From Flavobacteriales bacterium (GTDB lineage Bacteria > Bacteroidota > Bacteroidia > Flavobacteriales_F > PHOS-HE28), in NCBI GenBank assembly GCA_016703105.1, contig JADJCS010000004.1, forward strand, positions 62,001-126,000: a DNA stretch of 64,000 nt. The letters are read 5' to 3'. The translations under genes and the position numbers were made by a program. Below, in pieces: positions 31,184 to 40,469 of this stretch (position 1 is the first letter of the stretch; each line of letters opens with the position of its first letter). The notes beneath the pieces are model-generated. The model searched no databases. It saw nothing but the letters and a program-made list of their open reading frames with translations, and had not been told where the DNA came from.

Positions 31184-34027
31184 ATGGGGTCACCGCGCCT
31201 TTCCCTACTCGCCCTACCGCTTCTGTTCAGTTCGGCGCTTTTTGCCCAGCACTATGCGGTCGATACCACCTGGTGGATGACGGACGGCCCGGTGAACGAC
31301 ATCGCGGAAGACACGCTGCACGATCGCGTGGTGCTCGGTGGCGAATTCACCCGGTTGCTACCGCCATACCCAACAGCGCACGGGGGCGTGGTGGATATCA
31401 ACACAGGGATCATGCGCGATGGCGATGTGCGGCCGGACGATCGCGTGAAATGTGTGCTGTCTGATGGCAGCGGTGGTTGGTATGTGGGCGGCGACTTCCT
31501 CAAAGTGGCGGGAAGCTTTAGACAGCACTTGGCCCACCTGCTCGCGGATGGTTCGCTCGCCCCTTGGAACCCCGTGGTGAACGGGGCGGTGAACGCGATG
31601 GCCATCAAAGGCGATACCCTGTACTTCGGCGGCAACTTCACGGTGGTGAACGGTCAGTCGAAGTCGAACCTGGCAGCCGTGCGGCTTTCCACCGGCGCCA
31701 ACGTGGTGTGGGGAACAACCTTGGCCGATGATGTGGTGCGCACCATGGCGATCGATGGCGGAGACCTTTTCGTGGGAGGTGATTTCACCAGCGTTTCCGG
31801 CGTTACGCGCAACCGCATCGCGGTGTACAATACGAGCACGCATGTGCTTACCGGTTGGACGGCGACCGTGGGTGGGCCGGTCCATGCGTTCGGGTTCGAA
31901 GTGAACGTGGTGATGATCGGTGGCGACTTCACCACCGTGAACGGCCTAGTGCGGAGCCGCTTGGCCCGGTTCGATCGCAATACCGCTGCATTGCAGACCT
32001 GGAACCCAGGCCCGAACGGAACGGTGAGGTGCATGGAGGTGAGCGGTGCGAACATCTACATCGGTGGCGACTTCACCATGATCAACGCCAACGAACGGCG
32101 CCACCTGGCGCTCGTGCATAGCGGCGGAGGTACGAGCACTACGTGGGTGAACAACACGGACGCACCTGTGCATAGCATGCGACTGGCGACCAACTATCTG
32201 CTGCTGGTGGGTGGTGAGTTCGATCGGGTAGCGGGTGATGTACGGCACCGCGCCGCAGCGCTGGGCACGCAGGGCGCTCCCTCACCGTGGTTGCGGTCGT
32301 GGGCACCTGCGGGCGATGGCACCGTGCGCTGCATGGATGTGCAAGGCAGCAACGTGTTCCTGGGCGGTGGTTTCGATACGTTGGGGCTTGCGCGAGCCCG
32401 TGTCGCCATGCTCGACAATGCCACAGGTGCACCCTTGCCATGGAGCGGCAACTTGAACGGACCTGTGTATACCATTGAGGTAACCCAGGTCCGCACCTAC
32501 TTCGGCGGGTCCTTTGACTCGGTGCTCACCACGGGCGCCCTGCGCAAGAACCTGGTCTCTTTTGAGAACGGCACCGGCGCACTGGCCACGTGGGCCCCGG
32601 AAACAGATGCCTACGTCAGCGACTTGGAAGCGCACGGCGCTTGGATCTACGTCGCTGGGACCTTCGATCAGCTGAGCGGCGTGCCCTGCACCGGCTTCGT
32701 TCAGATCGACACCAGCACGGGTGGGGTGGGGCCGATGAACGTGGATGTGAACTACCCACACGCGCTCCACTTGGTCAACGACACGCTCTATCTCGGCGGT
32801 TCGTTCAATTCCATAAACGGGGCATCCAGGAATTTCCTGGGGGCGGTCAAGGTCCCGTCCGGCACCCTTACTTCCTTCGCACCGTACGTTTTCGCCTGGG
32901 ATCACCCCTATGGGGTTTACCGCATAGCACATCAGGATAGCCACTTGTACTTGGCGGGCACGTTCGGTTCGGTCAATGGGGAGTTGCGGCAGAATTTCGC
33001 TTGCGTGAACACCGCTGACGGAGCGCTGTTGGACTGGCAGTTCGCCGGGGGCGCGTATTCAGGGCCCATGGTGCCGGGATCGGGAGTGCTCCACATGTTC
33101 CCGCTGGCGTCACCCTACAAATTGCGCGCTGTGGATCTTGTGAGCGGGGCCTCCACAGGTGGTTCTCTGGCGGCCAATTCATATGCCAAATGCGTCTTAC
33201 CGGCCGCAGGCGAAGACCTGCTCATGGGCGGGCTCTTTACCGAGGTGGGTGGCGCGCCCGTCGCCCACTTCGCCAAGGTGGTGGTCTCCATGGAGCCCCA
33301 GCTCCGGGTTATTTTGGACGGGCCTTTCGTTGCAGGCGATTCACTGATGCGCGACGATCTGCGCGTGGCCGGGTTGATCCCCAACACAGAACCTTATACC
33401 GCGCTGGGCTATACGCACACCGGTGGTGGCGGTGGTGAAGTGGCCTGGGACAGTCTGCTCTTTCCGCTTGGCGGCAACGCGGCCGTGGATTGGGTGCTGC
33501 TCGAACTGCGTGATCCGCAGAACCCGGCGACGGTGGTGGCCAGCAAGAGCGCGATCGTGCAGCGCGATGGCGATGTGGTGGATGCCGACGGCACGAACCT
33601 GTCCGGGTTCGGACCGGATCCGGAGGGGTCTTATTACCTATCCGTGCGGCACAGGAACCACCTGGGAGTTATGACCGCCACGCCGATCGACCTTTCGCAG
33701 CGGCAGCTCATCGACTTCGCTGTGTTCTCGACCGCGACCTATGGGGTGAACGCACGGAAACTGAATGGTGGTCGGAGCACATTATGGAGCGGCGATGTGA
33801 ACTTCAACGGCCAGGTGAAGTACGCGGGCGGAAGCAATGACCGTGATCCGATCCTGGTGCGCATCGGGGGAACCGTGCCGAACAACACGGTGAACGGCTA
33901 CTACCAGGAGGACGTGAACATGAACGGAGTCGTGAAGTACGCGGGAAGTGCGAACGATCGCGACCCGATCCTGGTGAACATCGGCGGAATAACGCCCAAT
34001 GCGGTGCGCAACGCGCAGGTGCCCTGA
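31184..34027 (+). CDS. Large secreted beta-propeller-like protein with calcium-loop C-terminus
   Basis: A 947-residue exported protein. Residues 1-19 are a signal peptide (LSLLALPLLFSSALFAQ). Residues about 25-700 hold roughly a dozen diverged repeats with the pattern 'G-G-D/S/E-F-x-x-[VI/L]-x-G ... R-x-x-[LI]-A' (GGDFTTVNGLVRSRLARFD, GGDFTMINANERRHLALV), resembling delta-60-type propeller repeats. The C-terminus has two near-identical units beginning at residues about 871 (DVNFNGQVKYAGG) and 911 (DVNMNGVVKYAGS), each followed by NDRDPIL and IGG; these are dockerin-like calcium loops seen at the ends of T9SS-associated proteins. No standard type A sorting domain was seen. Function unknown; adhesion or display is inference. 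Confidence 0.8.
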   Translation: MGSPRLSLLALPLLFSSALFAQHYAVDTTWWMTDGPVNDIAEDTLHDRVVLGGEFTRLLPPYPTAHGGVVDINTGIMRDGDVRPDDRVKCVLSDGSGGWYVGGDFLKVAGSFRQHLAHLLADGSLAPWNPVVNGAVNAMAIKGDTLYFGGNFTVVNGQSKSNLAAVRLSTGANVVWGTTLADDVVRTMAIDGGDLFVGGDFTSVSGVTRNRIAVYNTSTHVLTGWTATVGGPVHAFGFEVNVVMIGGDFTTVNGLVRSRLARFDRNTAALQTWNPGPNGTVRCMEVSGANIYIGGDFTMINANERRHLALVHSGGGTSTTWVNNTDAPVHSMRLATNYLLLVGGEFDRVAGDVRHRAAALGTQGAPSPWLRSWAPAGDGTVRCMDVQGSNVFLGGGFDTLGLARARVAMLDNATGAPLPWSGNLNGPVYTIEVTQVRTYFGGSFDSVLTTGALRKNLVSFENGTGALATWAPETDAYVSDLEAHGAWIYVAGTFDQLSGVPCTGFVQIDTSTGGVGPMNVDVNYPHALHLVNDTLYLGGSFNSINGASRNFLGAVKVPSGTLTSFAPYVFAWDHPYGVYRIAHQDSHLYLAGTFGSVNGELRQNFACVNTADGALLDWQFAGGAYSGPMVPGSGVLHMFPLASPYKLRAVDLVSGASTGGSLAANSYAKCVLPAAGEDLLMGGLFTEVGGAPVAHFAKVVVSMEPQLRVILDGPFVAGDSLMRDDLRVAGLIPNTEPYTALGYTHTGGGGGEVAWDSLLFPLGGNAAVDWVLLELRDPQNPATVVASKSAIVQRDGDVVDADGTNLSGFGPDPEGSYYLSVRHRNHLGVMTATPIDLSQRQLIDFAVFSTATYGVNARKLNGGRSTLWSGDVNFNGQVKYAGGSNDRDPILVRIGGTVPNNTVNGYYQEDVNMNGVVKYAGSANDRDPILVNIGGITPNAVRNAQVP

Positions 34028-34097
34028 AGTGCGGTGGTTCCCATTCAGTAGGGTCCTGTTCGATCGACCCTGGGGGGACCTTGAACGTAGGCGGCCG

Positions 34098-34509
34098 TCA
34101 GTGGAACACCGGTACGGCGAGCACCACGATGGCCAGCGATGTGAGCAGCGCGAAGCGCCCCAGCATGATGAGCGTGGGCATGTAGGCTTTGGCGTTGCCT
34201 TGCGCCACCTTGTGCCGGTAGTATGAATTGATGCCGGTGAACTCGCCCAGCACGAGCAGCAGCTTGGCGAGCAGCATCGGGTCATCGCCGAGGGCGCGCC
34301 AATAGAGCGTCATCAAATAACCGCCGGTGAGCACCAACAGCAACAGACCGTATTGGCCCATGAGCGAGATGGGGAAGGCGCTCGTCATGAACTCGCGGCG
34401 CTTTTCCGGATCCATCTTTCCCGCAGCAATACCGAGGAACATGAAGGTGAGCCGACTGCCGAGGCCCATGGCCAAGCCGATAGTGGAGTATGAGCATGGG
34501 TTCGCGCAT
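34098..34509 (-). pseudogene. Polytopic membrane protein interrupted by an apparent frameshift near its start
   Basis: The main frame (34098-34469 from ATG, or 34475 from TTG) gives a 123-residue protein with three to four membrane helices (LTFMFLGIAAG, MGQYGLLLLVLTGGYLMTLYW, MLLAKLLLVLGEF, FALLTSLAIVVLAVPVF). It lacks the start of its first helix. An ATG at 34509 in the neighbouring frame gives MREPMLILH, and one surplus base after that His shifts into IGLAMGLGSRLTFMF. Joined, they make a sensible first helix. So this is either a one-base indel in the gene or a sequencing error. Family not firmly recognised; layout resembles CopD/DUF2269-size membrane proteins. Confidence 0.6.
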
Positions 34510-34592
34510 GGGGTGGGGAGGTATAGCGGAGAGTTATCCGATGGCCGAATGTGTGGTTTGGTAACGAAAGTGTAGGCGATGCCAGCAGGTCT

Positions 34593-36644
34593 TCAAGACG
34601 CGGTCACGAAGTACATCTCCATCTCCCCCTTGCCCTTCGCCTGCACTTTTCCGCGCGAGGTGAAGGAGAACTTCCGATCATTCTTCACTAACGCATGGGT
34701 GCTTTCGCTGATGTTCACCTGTCCCACCTCGCCGCTGCTCTCCATACGGCTGGCCGTGTTCACAGTATCGCCCCAGATGTCGTACTGGAACTTCTTCACG
34801 CCCACGATGCCAGCGACAACGGGACCCGTATGGATACCGACGCGCATTTCGAACGCGGGTTTGTGTTCTGCATCGCGCTCCTTCTTCCGGGCGATCATGA
34901 AGGCTTGCATTTCCAACGCGGCATGAACGACGTCCGCAGGCGTGGATGATGCTGGAACAGGCAGACCACCCGCGCACATGTATGCATCGCCGATGGTCTT
35001 GATCTTCTCGATGCCGCGCGCGGTGATGATGCCATCGAACGCTTTGAAGCAGGTGTTCAGTTCCTCTACCAGCTCCTGCGGCGACAATGTCTCGCTCGCT
35101 TCGGTGAAGCCCTTGAAGTCCGTGAAGAGGATGGTCACTTGATCAAAGTGCTTCGCATCGGCGTGGCCTTTCGCCTTGAGTTCTTCCGCGACCTCCTCCG
35201 GCAGAATGTTCAGGAGCAGCTCATCGCTGCGCTTGCGTTCCTTGCTGATGCGGTTGCGCTGGAAGAGGAACACAAGGGCGAACAGGGCCACCAGCAGGAA
35301 ACCGCCCATGAAGCCGTTGCGCACCAGTTTCTGCTTCTGCAGCTCCACCGCGCTCTCCCGTTCCTTCACCTGCCCTTCATAAGCCGCGATGGAACTGCTG
35401 TTGGCTTCGGCTTGTAGCGAATCGTTCAGGCGGATATAGGCCTGGGCCTGGATCGCCGCGTTGGTGGCATCGCCCCGTTCCAGGTACCGTTCGCTCAATT
35501 TCTTGCGGTACTTCAGGATCAACGGCATGAAGGACAAACGCACCGCCTCTTTCAATGCGCGTTCCAGGTAATCGTCCGCCAATGGGTCTTGTCCAAGGGC
35601 TTTCTGGAACAGGTAGTTGGTGTAGTCCACTTCGCATTCGCCGGCTGTGCTCGAAAGTGGCAGGGGGGTCTCGGCATGGAGCGCGTTCAGCGCATCCACC
35701 TCCACGCGTGCGCTATCCAACTCGCCTCTCGCAATGAGCACCATGGCCAACTGGGTCCTGAGGGTCGCCAACCGTAACGGAGTGATCTGGCTCCAGTACG
35801 CACTGGAACCGCGAAGGCGCTGGAGCGCCGCGAGCGTATCGCCCCGGGAGAGTTCGATCTCGGCAAGGTTCAGGACGCAGGTCATCGCCTGCTCCACGTT
35901 CTTCGCCAGCAGGAACCCGTTCAATGCTTCGTGCAGGAATGGCTCCGCACGCTCGGTGTTGCCCCAGCTCTTGTAGCACCAGCCGATCACGAGGGTTTCG
36001 TTGGCCACATTCCGCGGCTCGGTCTTTTCAAAACCTTCGCGTGCCTTCATGTAGTGCTCAATGGCCTGCCCGTATTGCCGGGTGCTCATGAAATAGCCAC
36101 CGAGCCCGTGCTCGCACATCGCCGCGTTCAGCGCCGGCCCCTTGTGCCGGTAGCGCTCCAAGGCATCGCGATAGAATTCGAACCGCTCCTGCTGAAGGCC
36201 AGCCGCGTTGTAGAGGGAACGAATGTATCCGAGCGGCGAACCCATGCCTTGCTCCACACCTGCCGCATCGAGCCGGGCGATGCAATCCTTGTATGCGGCT
36301 ATGGCTTCCGGGTAGCGCTTCGCTTGCTCATACCGCAGGGCATCGGCCATGGGTGCATAGGCCAGGCCCTTCGGGTAGTGGAGATCGCCAGCGAGGGCAA
36401 GCGCCTCTTGCAGCAACCCCTCTCTTGTCGTCATATCCCCTGCGCCAAAGAGGGCGATAGTGATGAGGTGATCGACCCGGTCGGTGGTCCTCCCTTCCGT
36501 CTTCACGATCGTGCGCAAGGAATCGATCTGTGGGTTTTGGGCGTTCACAGGAACGCTCGCCCACAGGCACAGGGCCAGCAGGAAGAGGGCGGCGCATCCC
36601 CGTGGGGAACCGGTGCTGGGGCGGCTGGGCGGAACGGCGCGCAT
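34593..36644 (-). CDS. TPR-repeat adenylate/guanylate cyclase
   Basis: A protein of 683 residues. A signal peptide (ALFLLALCLWASVPVNAQ) leads to a periplasmic region of about 400 residues with TPR-like helical repeats (YEQAKRYPEAIAAYKDCIAR; YGQAIEHYMKAREGFEKTEP; NTERAEPFLHEALNGFLL). A membrane helix at about 442-461 (GFMGGFLLVALFALVFLFQR) is followed by a class III cyclase domain: metal-binding LFTDFKGFTEAS and KTIGDAYMCAGG, and the transition-state region YDIWGDTVNTASRMESSG. The TPR sensor is outside and the cyclase inside. ATG 36644 is preferred because it starts the signal peptide; 36692 is an in-frame alternative. The signal sensed is unknown. Confidence 0.92.
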   Translation of the reverse strand: MRAVPPSRPSTGSPRGCAALFLLALCLWASVPVNAQNPQIDSLRTIVKTEGRTTDRVDHLITIALFGAGDMTTREGLLQEALALAGDLHYPKGLAYAPMADALRYEQAKRYPEAIAAYKDCIARLDAAGVEQGMGSPLGYIRSLYNAAGLQQERFEFYRDALERYRHKGPALNAAMCEHGLGGYFMSTRQYGQAIEHYMKAREGFEKTEPRNVANETLVIGWCYKSWGNTERAEPFLHEALNGFLLAKNVEQAMTCVLNLAEIELSRGDTLAALQRLRGSSAYWSQITPLRLATLRTQLAMVLIARGELDSARVEVDALNALHAETPLPLSSTAGECEVDYTNYLFQKALGQDPLADDYLERALKEAVRLSFMPLILKYRKKLSERYLERGDATNAAIQAQAYIRLNDSLQAEANSSSIAAYEGQVKERESAVELQKQKLVRNGFMGGFLLVALFALVFLFQRNRISKERKRSDELLLNILPEEVAEELKAKGHADAKHFDQVTILFTDFKGFTEASETLSPQELVEELNTCFKAFDGIITARGIEKIKTIGDAYMCAGGLPVPASSTPADVVHAALEMQAFMIARKKERDAEHKPAFEMRVGIHTGPVVAGIVGVKKFQYDIWGDTVNTASRMESSGEVGQVNISESTHALVKNDRKFSFTSRGKVQAKGKGEMEMYFVTAS

Positions 36645-37196
36645 GGAACACCCCGTGACGGGGCCCTGCAAGATGCGACGCATTCCGCGCATGGCACCCG
36701 GTATTTCTACGGGTTCGGCCTAACGGCCCGTTGCACGGCCGGTACGAGTTGCCCCGCTGACCCGGATGTTCGCCTTCGGATCTGTGATCGAGACCACCCG
36801 ATCAGAGGAATGAACACCCCCCCCACTAGAGGGTGTCGCAAAATCGTTCTTGGAAGCGAGCGAAGAGGATCTCGTGGTCAGACGAGGCGCGAAACCCGCG
36901 CATAGCCGGTGGCTATGTGAGGGTTGAGCAACGAAGTATGAGCGCGAAAGACCACTCAGATCCGTCCGATCTACTTGCTCCCCGACAAGTCGGGACGAAG
37001 ACGCTTCTGCCGCATGCCTTCACCGAGTAGACCATCCCGTTGCCCCCCTACGCAACACTCTCCTCGGTTCGTCCTGCGATAAAATAGCGGCGCATCTTCA
37101 GCCTGATCTGAATATCCAAATGGTACAAGGCCATAGGTTGGGCACTAGGGCGGGGAGATCGCGCTCCCTGGTGGTGCAATTCCTAGAGGGTCGGGG
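36645..37196. other. Gene-free region containing a palindromic element
   Basis: About 550 bp with no convincing gene. It holds the palindromic repeat listed separately at 36827-36975. The remaining sequence (36980-37196) shows no hairpin or coding pattern. The ORF at 36833-37030 is a translation of the palindrome and not a gene. Confidence 0.5.
36827..36975. repeat. Imperfect palindromic, IS-end-like element
   Basis: Starts TAGAGGGTGTCGCAAAA, which looks like a transposon end. Then an imperfect inverted repeat is centred at 36908-36910: CATAGCC GGT GGCTATG in the middle, and GGATCT (36867-36872) matched by AGATCC (36958-36963), with GTGGTC/GACCAC inside. No matching right-hand end was found, so it may be a truncated MITE or IS remnant. 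Confidence 0.5.
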
Positions 37197-38672
37197 TCAA
37201 GCGTCCGCTTGCTTCGCCTTCCCCTCGATATGCGCCATGCATTTGGCCACGACCACTTCCGCCACTTTGCGACCCAGCGTCAGGCCTTCCACATTGTCCA
37301 CTTGAATGTGGTAGCCGCCGAGCACGCGACTGAAACCGGCTTGTTCCGCAGTGCTGCTGAAGGTGGGGAAGTCCAGTGTGATGCTATCGGTGGTGATGCC
37401 CGGCTCGGTGAGCCAGCCCGGTAGCAGGCGCACCTGCACACCGTACTTGTCGCTGCCCGTGAAGAGTTCGAGCGCACGCGCACAACCACCGCTCACGGTA
37501 CTATGGCCGCTGGGGTAGGCTGGGAAAGGCGGGCACAGGAAAAAGTCCGGTGAGTAGGGGCGCCAGTCCTTGCCCTTCATCTTCACCATGCCTTTGTGCG
37601 GGCCACCCCAGCCCATGATGTCCTCTTCCGTCATGAGGTGGTGTACCTGCTGGTACGGGCGGCAGTTGTCATAGTAGTATTTCGTTTCCCAACAGGCGAT
37701 GAAGCAATCCATCGCGGTGGTGGCCACCACGAAGTACATCTTCACGTCCTTGTCCAGATCGTGGTTGTCGCGTAGGCTCACATCCCGTGCGAACAGGAGC
37801 CAGTGACCAGCTTGCTGCACGCTGCGGGGCCCATCGCGCATGAACTCCACGAGCGCCTTCTGCTCGTTGGTGAGGGCGGCTTGCAGGGCGACCACTTCGC
37901 GCACTTGCGCCTCCAGCAGGGAGTCGCCCATGACCGGCGGGGGCGGGCAGCGGAACTGCGCGGCGCTATCCAATGCGAAGGGGCGTACATGCCCCCAATG
38001 CGGGGCCATTGCCGGCGGGGCCCAACGCTTGGTCTCCAGAGTGAAGTACTTGGGCTGCCAGCGGTTGATGTCGTTCATCTTATCCGCTGTGTTCGTCGGC
38101 ATGTAGTGCGTGTAGTCGCCGTAGAGCGTATCCGCACCGGGGTGATCGCCGAACATGTTGCTGCCATCGTCCCGGCGCGCATCGATCACGGTCTTCGCGG
38201 CCAGGTTGCCGATGCCTTGCGGGGTGGTGGGATCCAGGCTGTGATCGGCGGGATCGAAGCCGAACTCCTTCAGCTTGCCAAGGAAGAGCGCGCTATCCGC
38301 CGGATACACCGTGCAAAGCACCCGGCACATGGCGTAGCTGATGGCTTTCTCCTTGTTGGCCAGCGTGCGCTCGGCCGCAGGGCGACGCTCCGCTTGGAGA
38401 TGCACGGGTTCGGCCACGCTGTCGAACCGGCTCCATGCATCGAACTGCGCGATCATGGGCAACGCCAGCATGCGGCTGTTCACCGGAGGCCTGGGTTTGT
38501 TGTTCTCGGTATCGTTGGCCGTGCCCTCCAAAGCGACGGAGCCCCAGCGGTAGGCCATGTTCTCCTTGCCTACGGCGCCGCGGTCTGGCGGGGGGGCGGT
38601 CAACGAGGGCTCTGGAGCGCTCCCACAAGCGGCAAGAAGAATTGCGAGACCGAGATACGATCGACGAAGCAT
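37197..38672 (-). CDS. Vanadium-dependent haloperoxidase-like lipoprotein (PAP2 superfamily)
   Basis: A 491-residue lipoprotein (lipobox ILLAAC, C16). The C-terminal half contains all three vanadate/phosphate-binding motifs of the superfamily: K-x6-R-P (KYYYDNCRP, about 330-338), PSGH (AYPSGHSTVSGG, about 385-390) and S-R-x5-H-x3-D (SRVLGGYHIQVDN, His near 454). The large helical N-terminal half fits bacterial vanadium haloperoxidases rather than small PAP2 phosphatases. Halide oxidation versus phosphatase activity cannot be decided from sequence. It should be periplasmic or surface exposed. ATG 38672 begins the signal peptide. Monocistronic. Confidence 0.9.
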   Translation of the reverse strand: MLRRSYLGLAILLAACGSAPEPSLTAPPPDRGAVGKENMAYRWGSVALEGTANDTENNKPRPPVNSRMLALPMIAQFDAWSRFDSVAEPVHLQAERRPAAERTLANKEKAISYAMCRVLCTVYPADSALFLGKLKEFGFDPADHSLDPTTPQGIGNLAAKTVIDARRDDGSNMFGDHPGADTLYGDYTHYMPTNTADKMNDINRWQPKYFTLETKRWAPPAMAPHWGHVRPFALDSAAQFRCPPPPVMGDSLLEAQVREVVALQAALTNEQKALVEFMRDGPRSVQQAGHWLLFARDVSLRDNHDLDKDVKMYFVVATTAMDCFIACWETKYYYDNCRPYQQVHHLMTEEDIMGWGGPHKGMVKMKGKDWRPYSPDFFLCPPFPAYPSGHSTVSGGCARALELFTGSDKYGVQVRLLPGWLTEPGITTDSITLDFPTFSSTAEQAGFSRVLGGYHIQVDNVEGLTLGRKVAEVVVAKCMAHIEGKAKQADA

Positions 38673-38798
38673 GGAGGTCCGGGGTTAGTGCGGTAAGGCG
38701 CGGGAAGCTAGAGGGGACGTGGATCCCACCTCACCCCGTTATGCGAATGCCATGGAACACAGTGCGGATCCGGCTTCAAGCCGCGCCAAGAGTGGTCT

Positions 38799-39974
38799 TT
38801 ACGATCCAGCCGCAGGGCGATCTTGACGCCGCGTTCCGCTGTACAGCTCGTACCGCATGAAACGGCACTCCAGCGGGCCATTGAAGAGCTTGATGCGCGG
38901 CTTCGGGGTGAGGTGTACATGCTTGGCCGCTTCCAGGTTGCTCGTGATGAGCCATGCGCTATAGCCCGCCCATTTCTTCTTCAGGGTATCCCCTATCATC
39001 TTGTACAGTGCGGTGATGTCCTCGTCCTGGTCCATGCGTTCGCCGTAGGGCGGGTTCAAGATCATCACGCCTCCGCCTTCGGGGGCCTCGAGGTCCGCGA
39101 AGGCACTGCGCTTCATCCGGATGCGGTCCTTCAGCCCCGCGCTGGCGATGTTGCTTTCGGCCTTGCGCGCCACATGCGGACTGATCTCGCCGCCGAGGAT
39201 CAAAGGCCTGTTCGCCTCATCCACTTTGCCCATGGCCTCCTCGCGCACGCTGTGCCAGAGGTAGTCGTCGTAGTCCTGCCAACCCTGGAACCCGAACCGC
39301 TCGCGGTAAGTGCCCGGCGGAATGTTGGCTGCCAGCATGGCCGCCTCGATCAGTATGGTGCCGCTGCCGCACATGGGGTCCACCAAATTGCCCTTCCTAT
39401 CCCAACCCGATAGCAGCACCAGGCCCGCTGCGAGCACCTCGTTGATCGGTGCCAGGTTGGTGAGGTCGCGGTAGCCCCGCTTGTGCAACGAGCCACCGGA
39501 ACTGTCCAAAGAGACGAGCACCTGCTGCCCATGCACATGCAAGTGGATGCGCAGCGTGGGTTGCTCCAGATCCACCGAAGGGCGCCGGCCCATCTTCTCC
39601 CTAAAGCGGTCCACCACCGCATCCTTCGCTTTCAGTGCGAGGAACTGCGAGTGGTTGAAAAGGTCGGAATGCAGCGTGCAGTTGATCGCGAGCGTATCAT
39701 CCACGTCCATGAACTCCTCCCACTTGATCCGCTTGATCCCGCGATAGAGATCATCCTCATTGCGCACGTCGAACACATCCACCGGCACCAAAATGCGCAG
39801 AGCGGTGCGCAAGCAGAGGTTCGCTCGGTACATGCATGCGGCATCGCCGCGGAAACCGACGGCGCGGTTGTGCTTTTCGATGTCCAACGCGCCAATGCCC
39901 TCCAGCTCCGCTACGAGCAGATCTTCCAGACCGAACATGGTCTGCGCGGTCATGCGATAGATGGGAGAGGACAC
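38799..39974 (-). CDS. rlmL: THUMP-domain RNA guanine-N2-methyltransferase (RlmL/YcbY-like)
   Basis: A 391-residue methyltransferase of the 23S rRNA m2G type. Residues about 1-160 include the ferredoxin-like/THUMP RNA-binding part (FGLEDLLVAELEGIG ... RIHLHVHGQQVLVSLDSSG). The SAM-dependent domain follows: GYRDLTNLAPINEVLAAG, motif I DPMCGSGTILIEAA, and the catalytic N-P-P-Y in MILNPPYGER. Length is that of the short form (N-terminal half of E. coli RlmKL) without the RlmK half. ATG 39974 gives the standard opening YRMTAQTMFGLEDLL. A transposase remnant begins just upstream. Confidence 0.9.
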   Translation of the reverse strand: MSSPIYRMTAQTMFGLEDLLVAELEGIGALDIEKHNRAVGFRGDAACMYRANLCLRTALRILVPVDVFDVRNEDDLYRGIKRIKWEEFMDVDDTLAINCTLHSDLFNHSQFLALKAKDAVVDRFREKMGRRPSVDLEQPTLRIHLHVHGQQVLVSLDSSGGSLHKRGYRDLTNLAPINEVLAAGLVLLSGWDRKGNLVDPMCGSGTILIEAAMLAANIPPGTYRERFGFQGWQDYDDYLWHSVREEAMGKVDEANRPLILGGEISPHVARKAESNIASAGLKDRIRMKRSAFADLEAPEGGGVMILNPPYGERMDQDEDITALYKMIGDTLKKKWAGYSAWLITSNLEAAKHVHLTPKPRIKLFNGPLECRFMRYELYSGTRRQDRPAAGS

Positions 39975-40016
39975 CGGCAGCGAAAGTACGTGGGCGGTCC
40001 TGGGAGCATGCCTGGG

Positions 40017-40391
40017 CTATCGGTTCTGAACTCCATGACACGCTGGTTCCGCGGCTTGCGGGTCGATGCCCAGGCTTGCCAATACCTGCTTGTTGGCATG
40101 GGGCAGTTTGTGCTAAAGCTCCAAGCCCAGGAAGTGGTGGAAGCTGAGCCGGTCGGTGATCTGGAACTCCGCCGCATCATCGCTCAGGTCGTAGATGCGC
40201 CGCAGCACCAGCACCTTCAACATCATCAACCTTGTCGAACGCGGGCGTCCGCCTTTTTTTGGGTCGCTCACTGTGAATTGCGCCTCCACCTGCGCACGGA
40301 AGGATCCCCGGTCGATCATCGCCTTCAACCGGGGCAGCGGATCGTTCAGCTGGTCCAGCCGATGGAGCGCGTTCTGCTCATCGAACGAAGG
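40017..40391 (-). pseudogene. IS5-family transposase remnant
   Basis: Open minus-strand frame from about 40391 to a TAG at 40113-40115, continuing in the same frame to a stop at 40017. The first part reads like the N-terminal region of IS5-type transposases: HRLDQLNDPLPRLKAMIDR, then KKGGRPRSTRLMMLKVLVL, LSDDAAEFQITDRLSFHHF and LGLEL. No DDE catalytic region follows, there is no clear start codon, and no inverted ends were found. So it is a decayed fragment, about one third of a transposase. Confidence 0.75.
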
Positions 40392-40469
40392 CTAACTATG
40401 CGAACAATGAATGGGCCGTTGCTCAGAGGATGTTCCCAAAGCCACGCTTCGCCCTCTATCGGCTACTCG

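Noticed and set aside
36833..37030. 65-residue ORF in the 550-bp gap
   Set aside because: It is a translation of the palindromic element and has no independent support.
37803..38696. 297-residue plus-strand ORF in the haloperoxidase gene
   Set aside because: Antisense shadow; the minus-strand protein has all three vanadate-site motifs.
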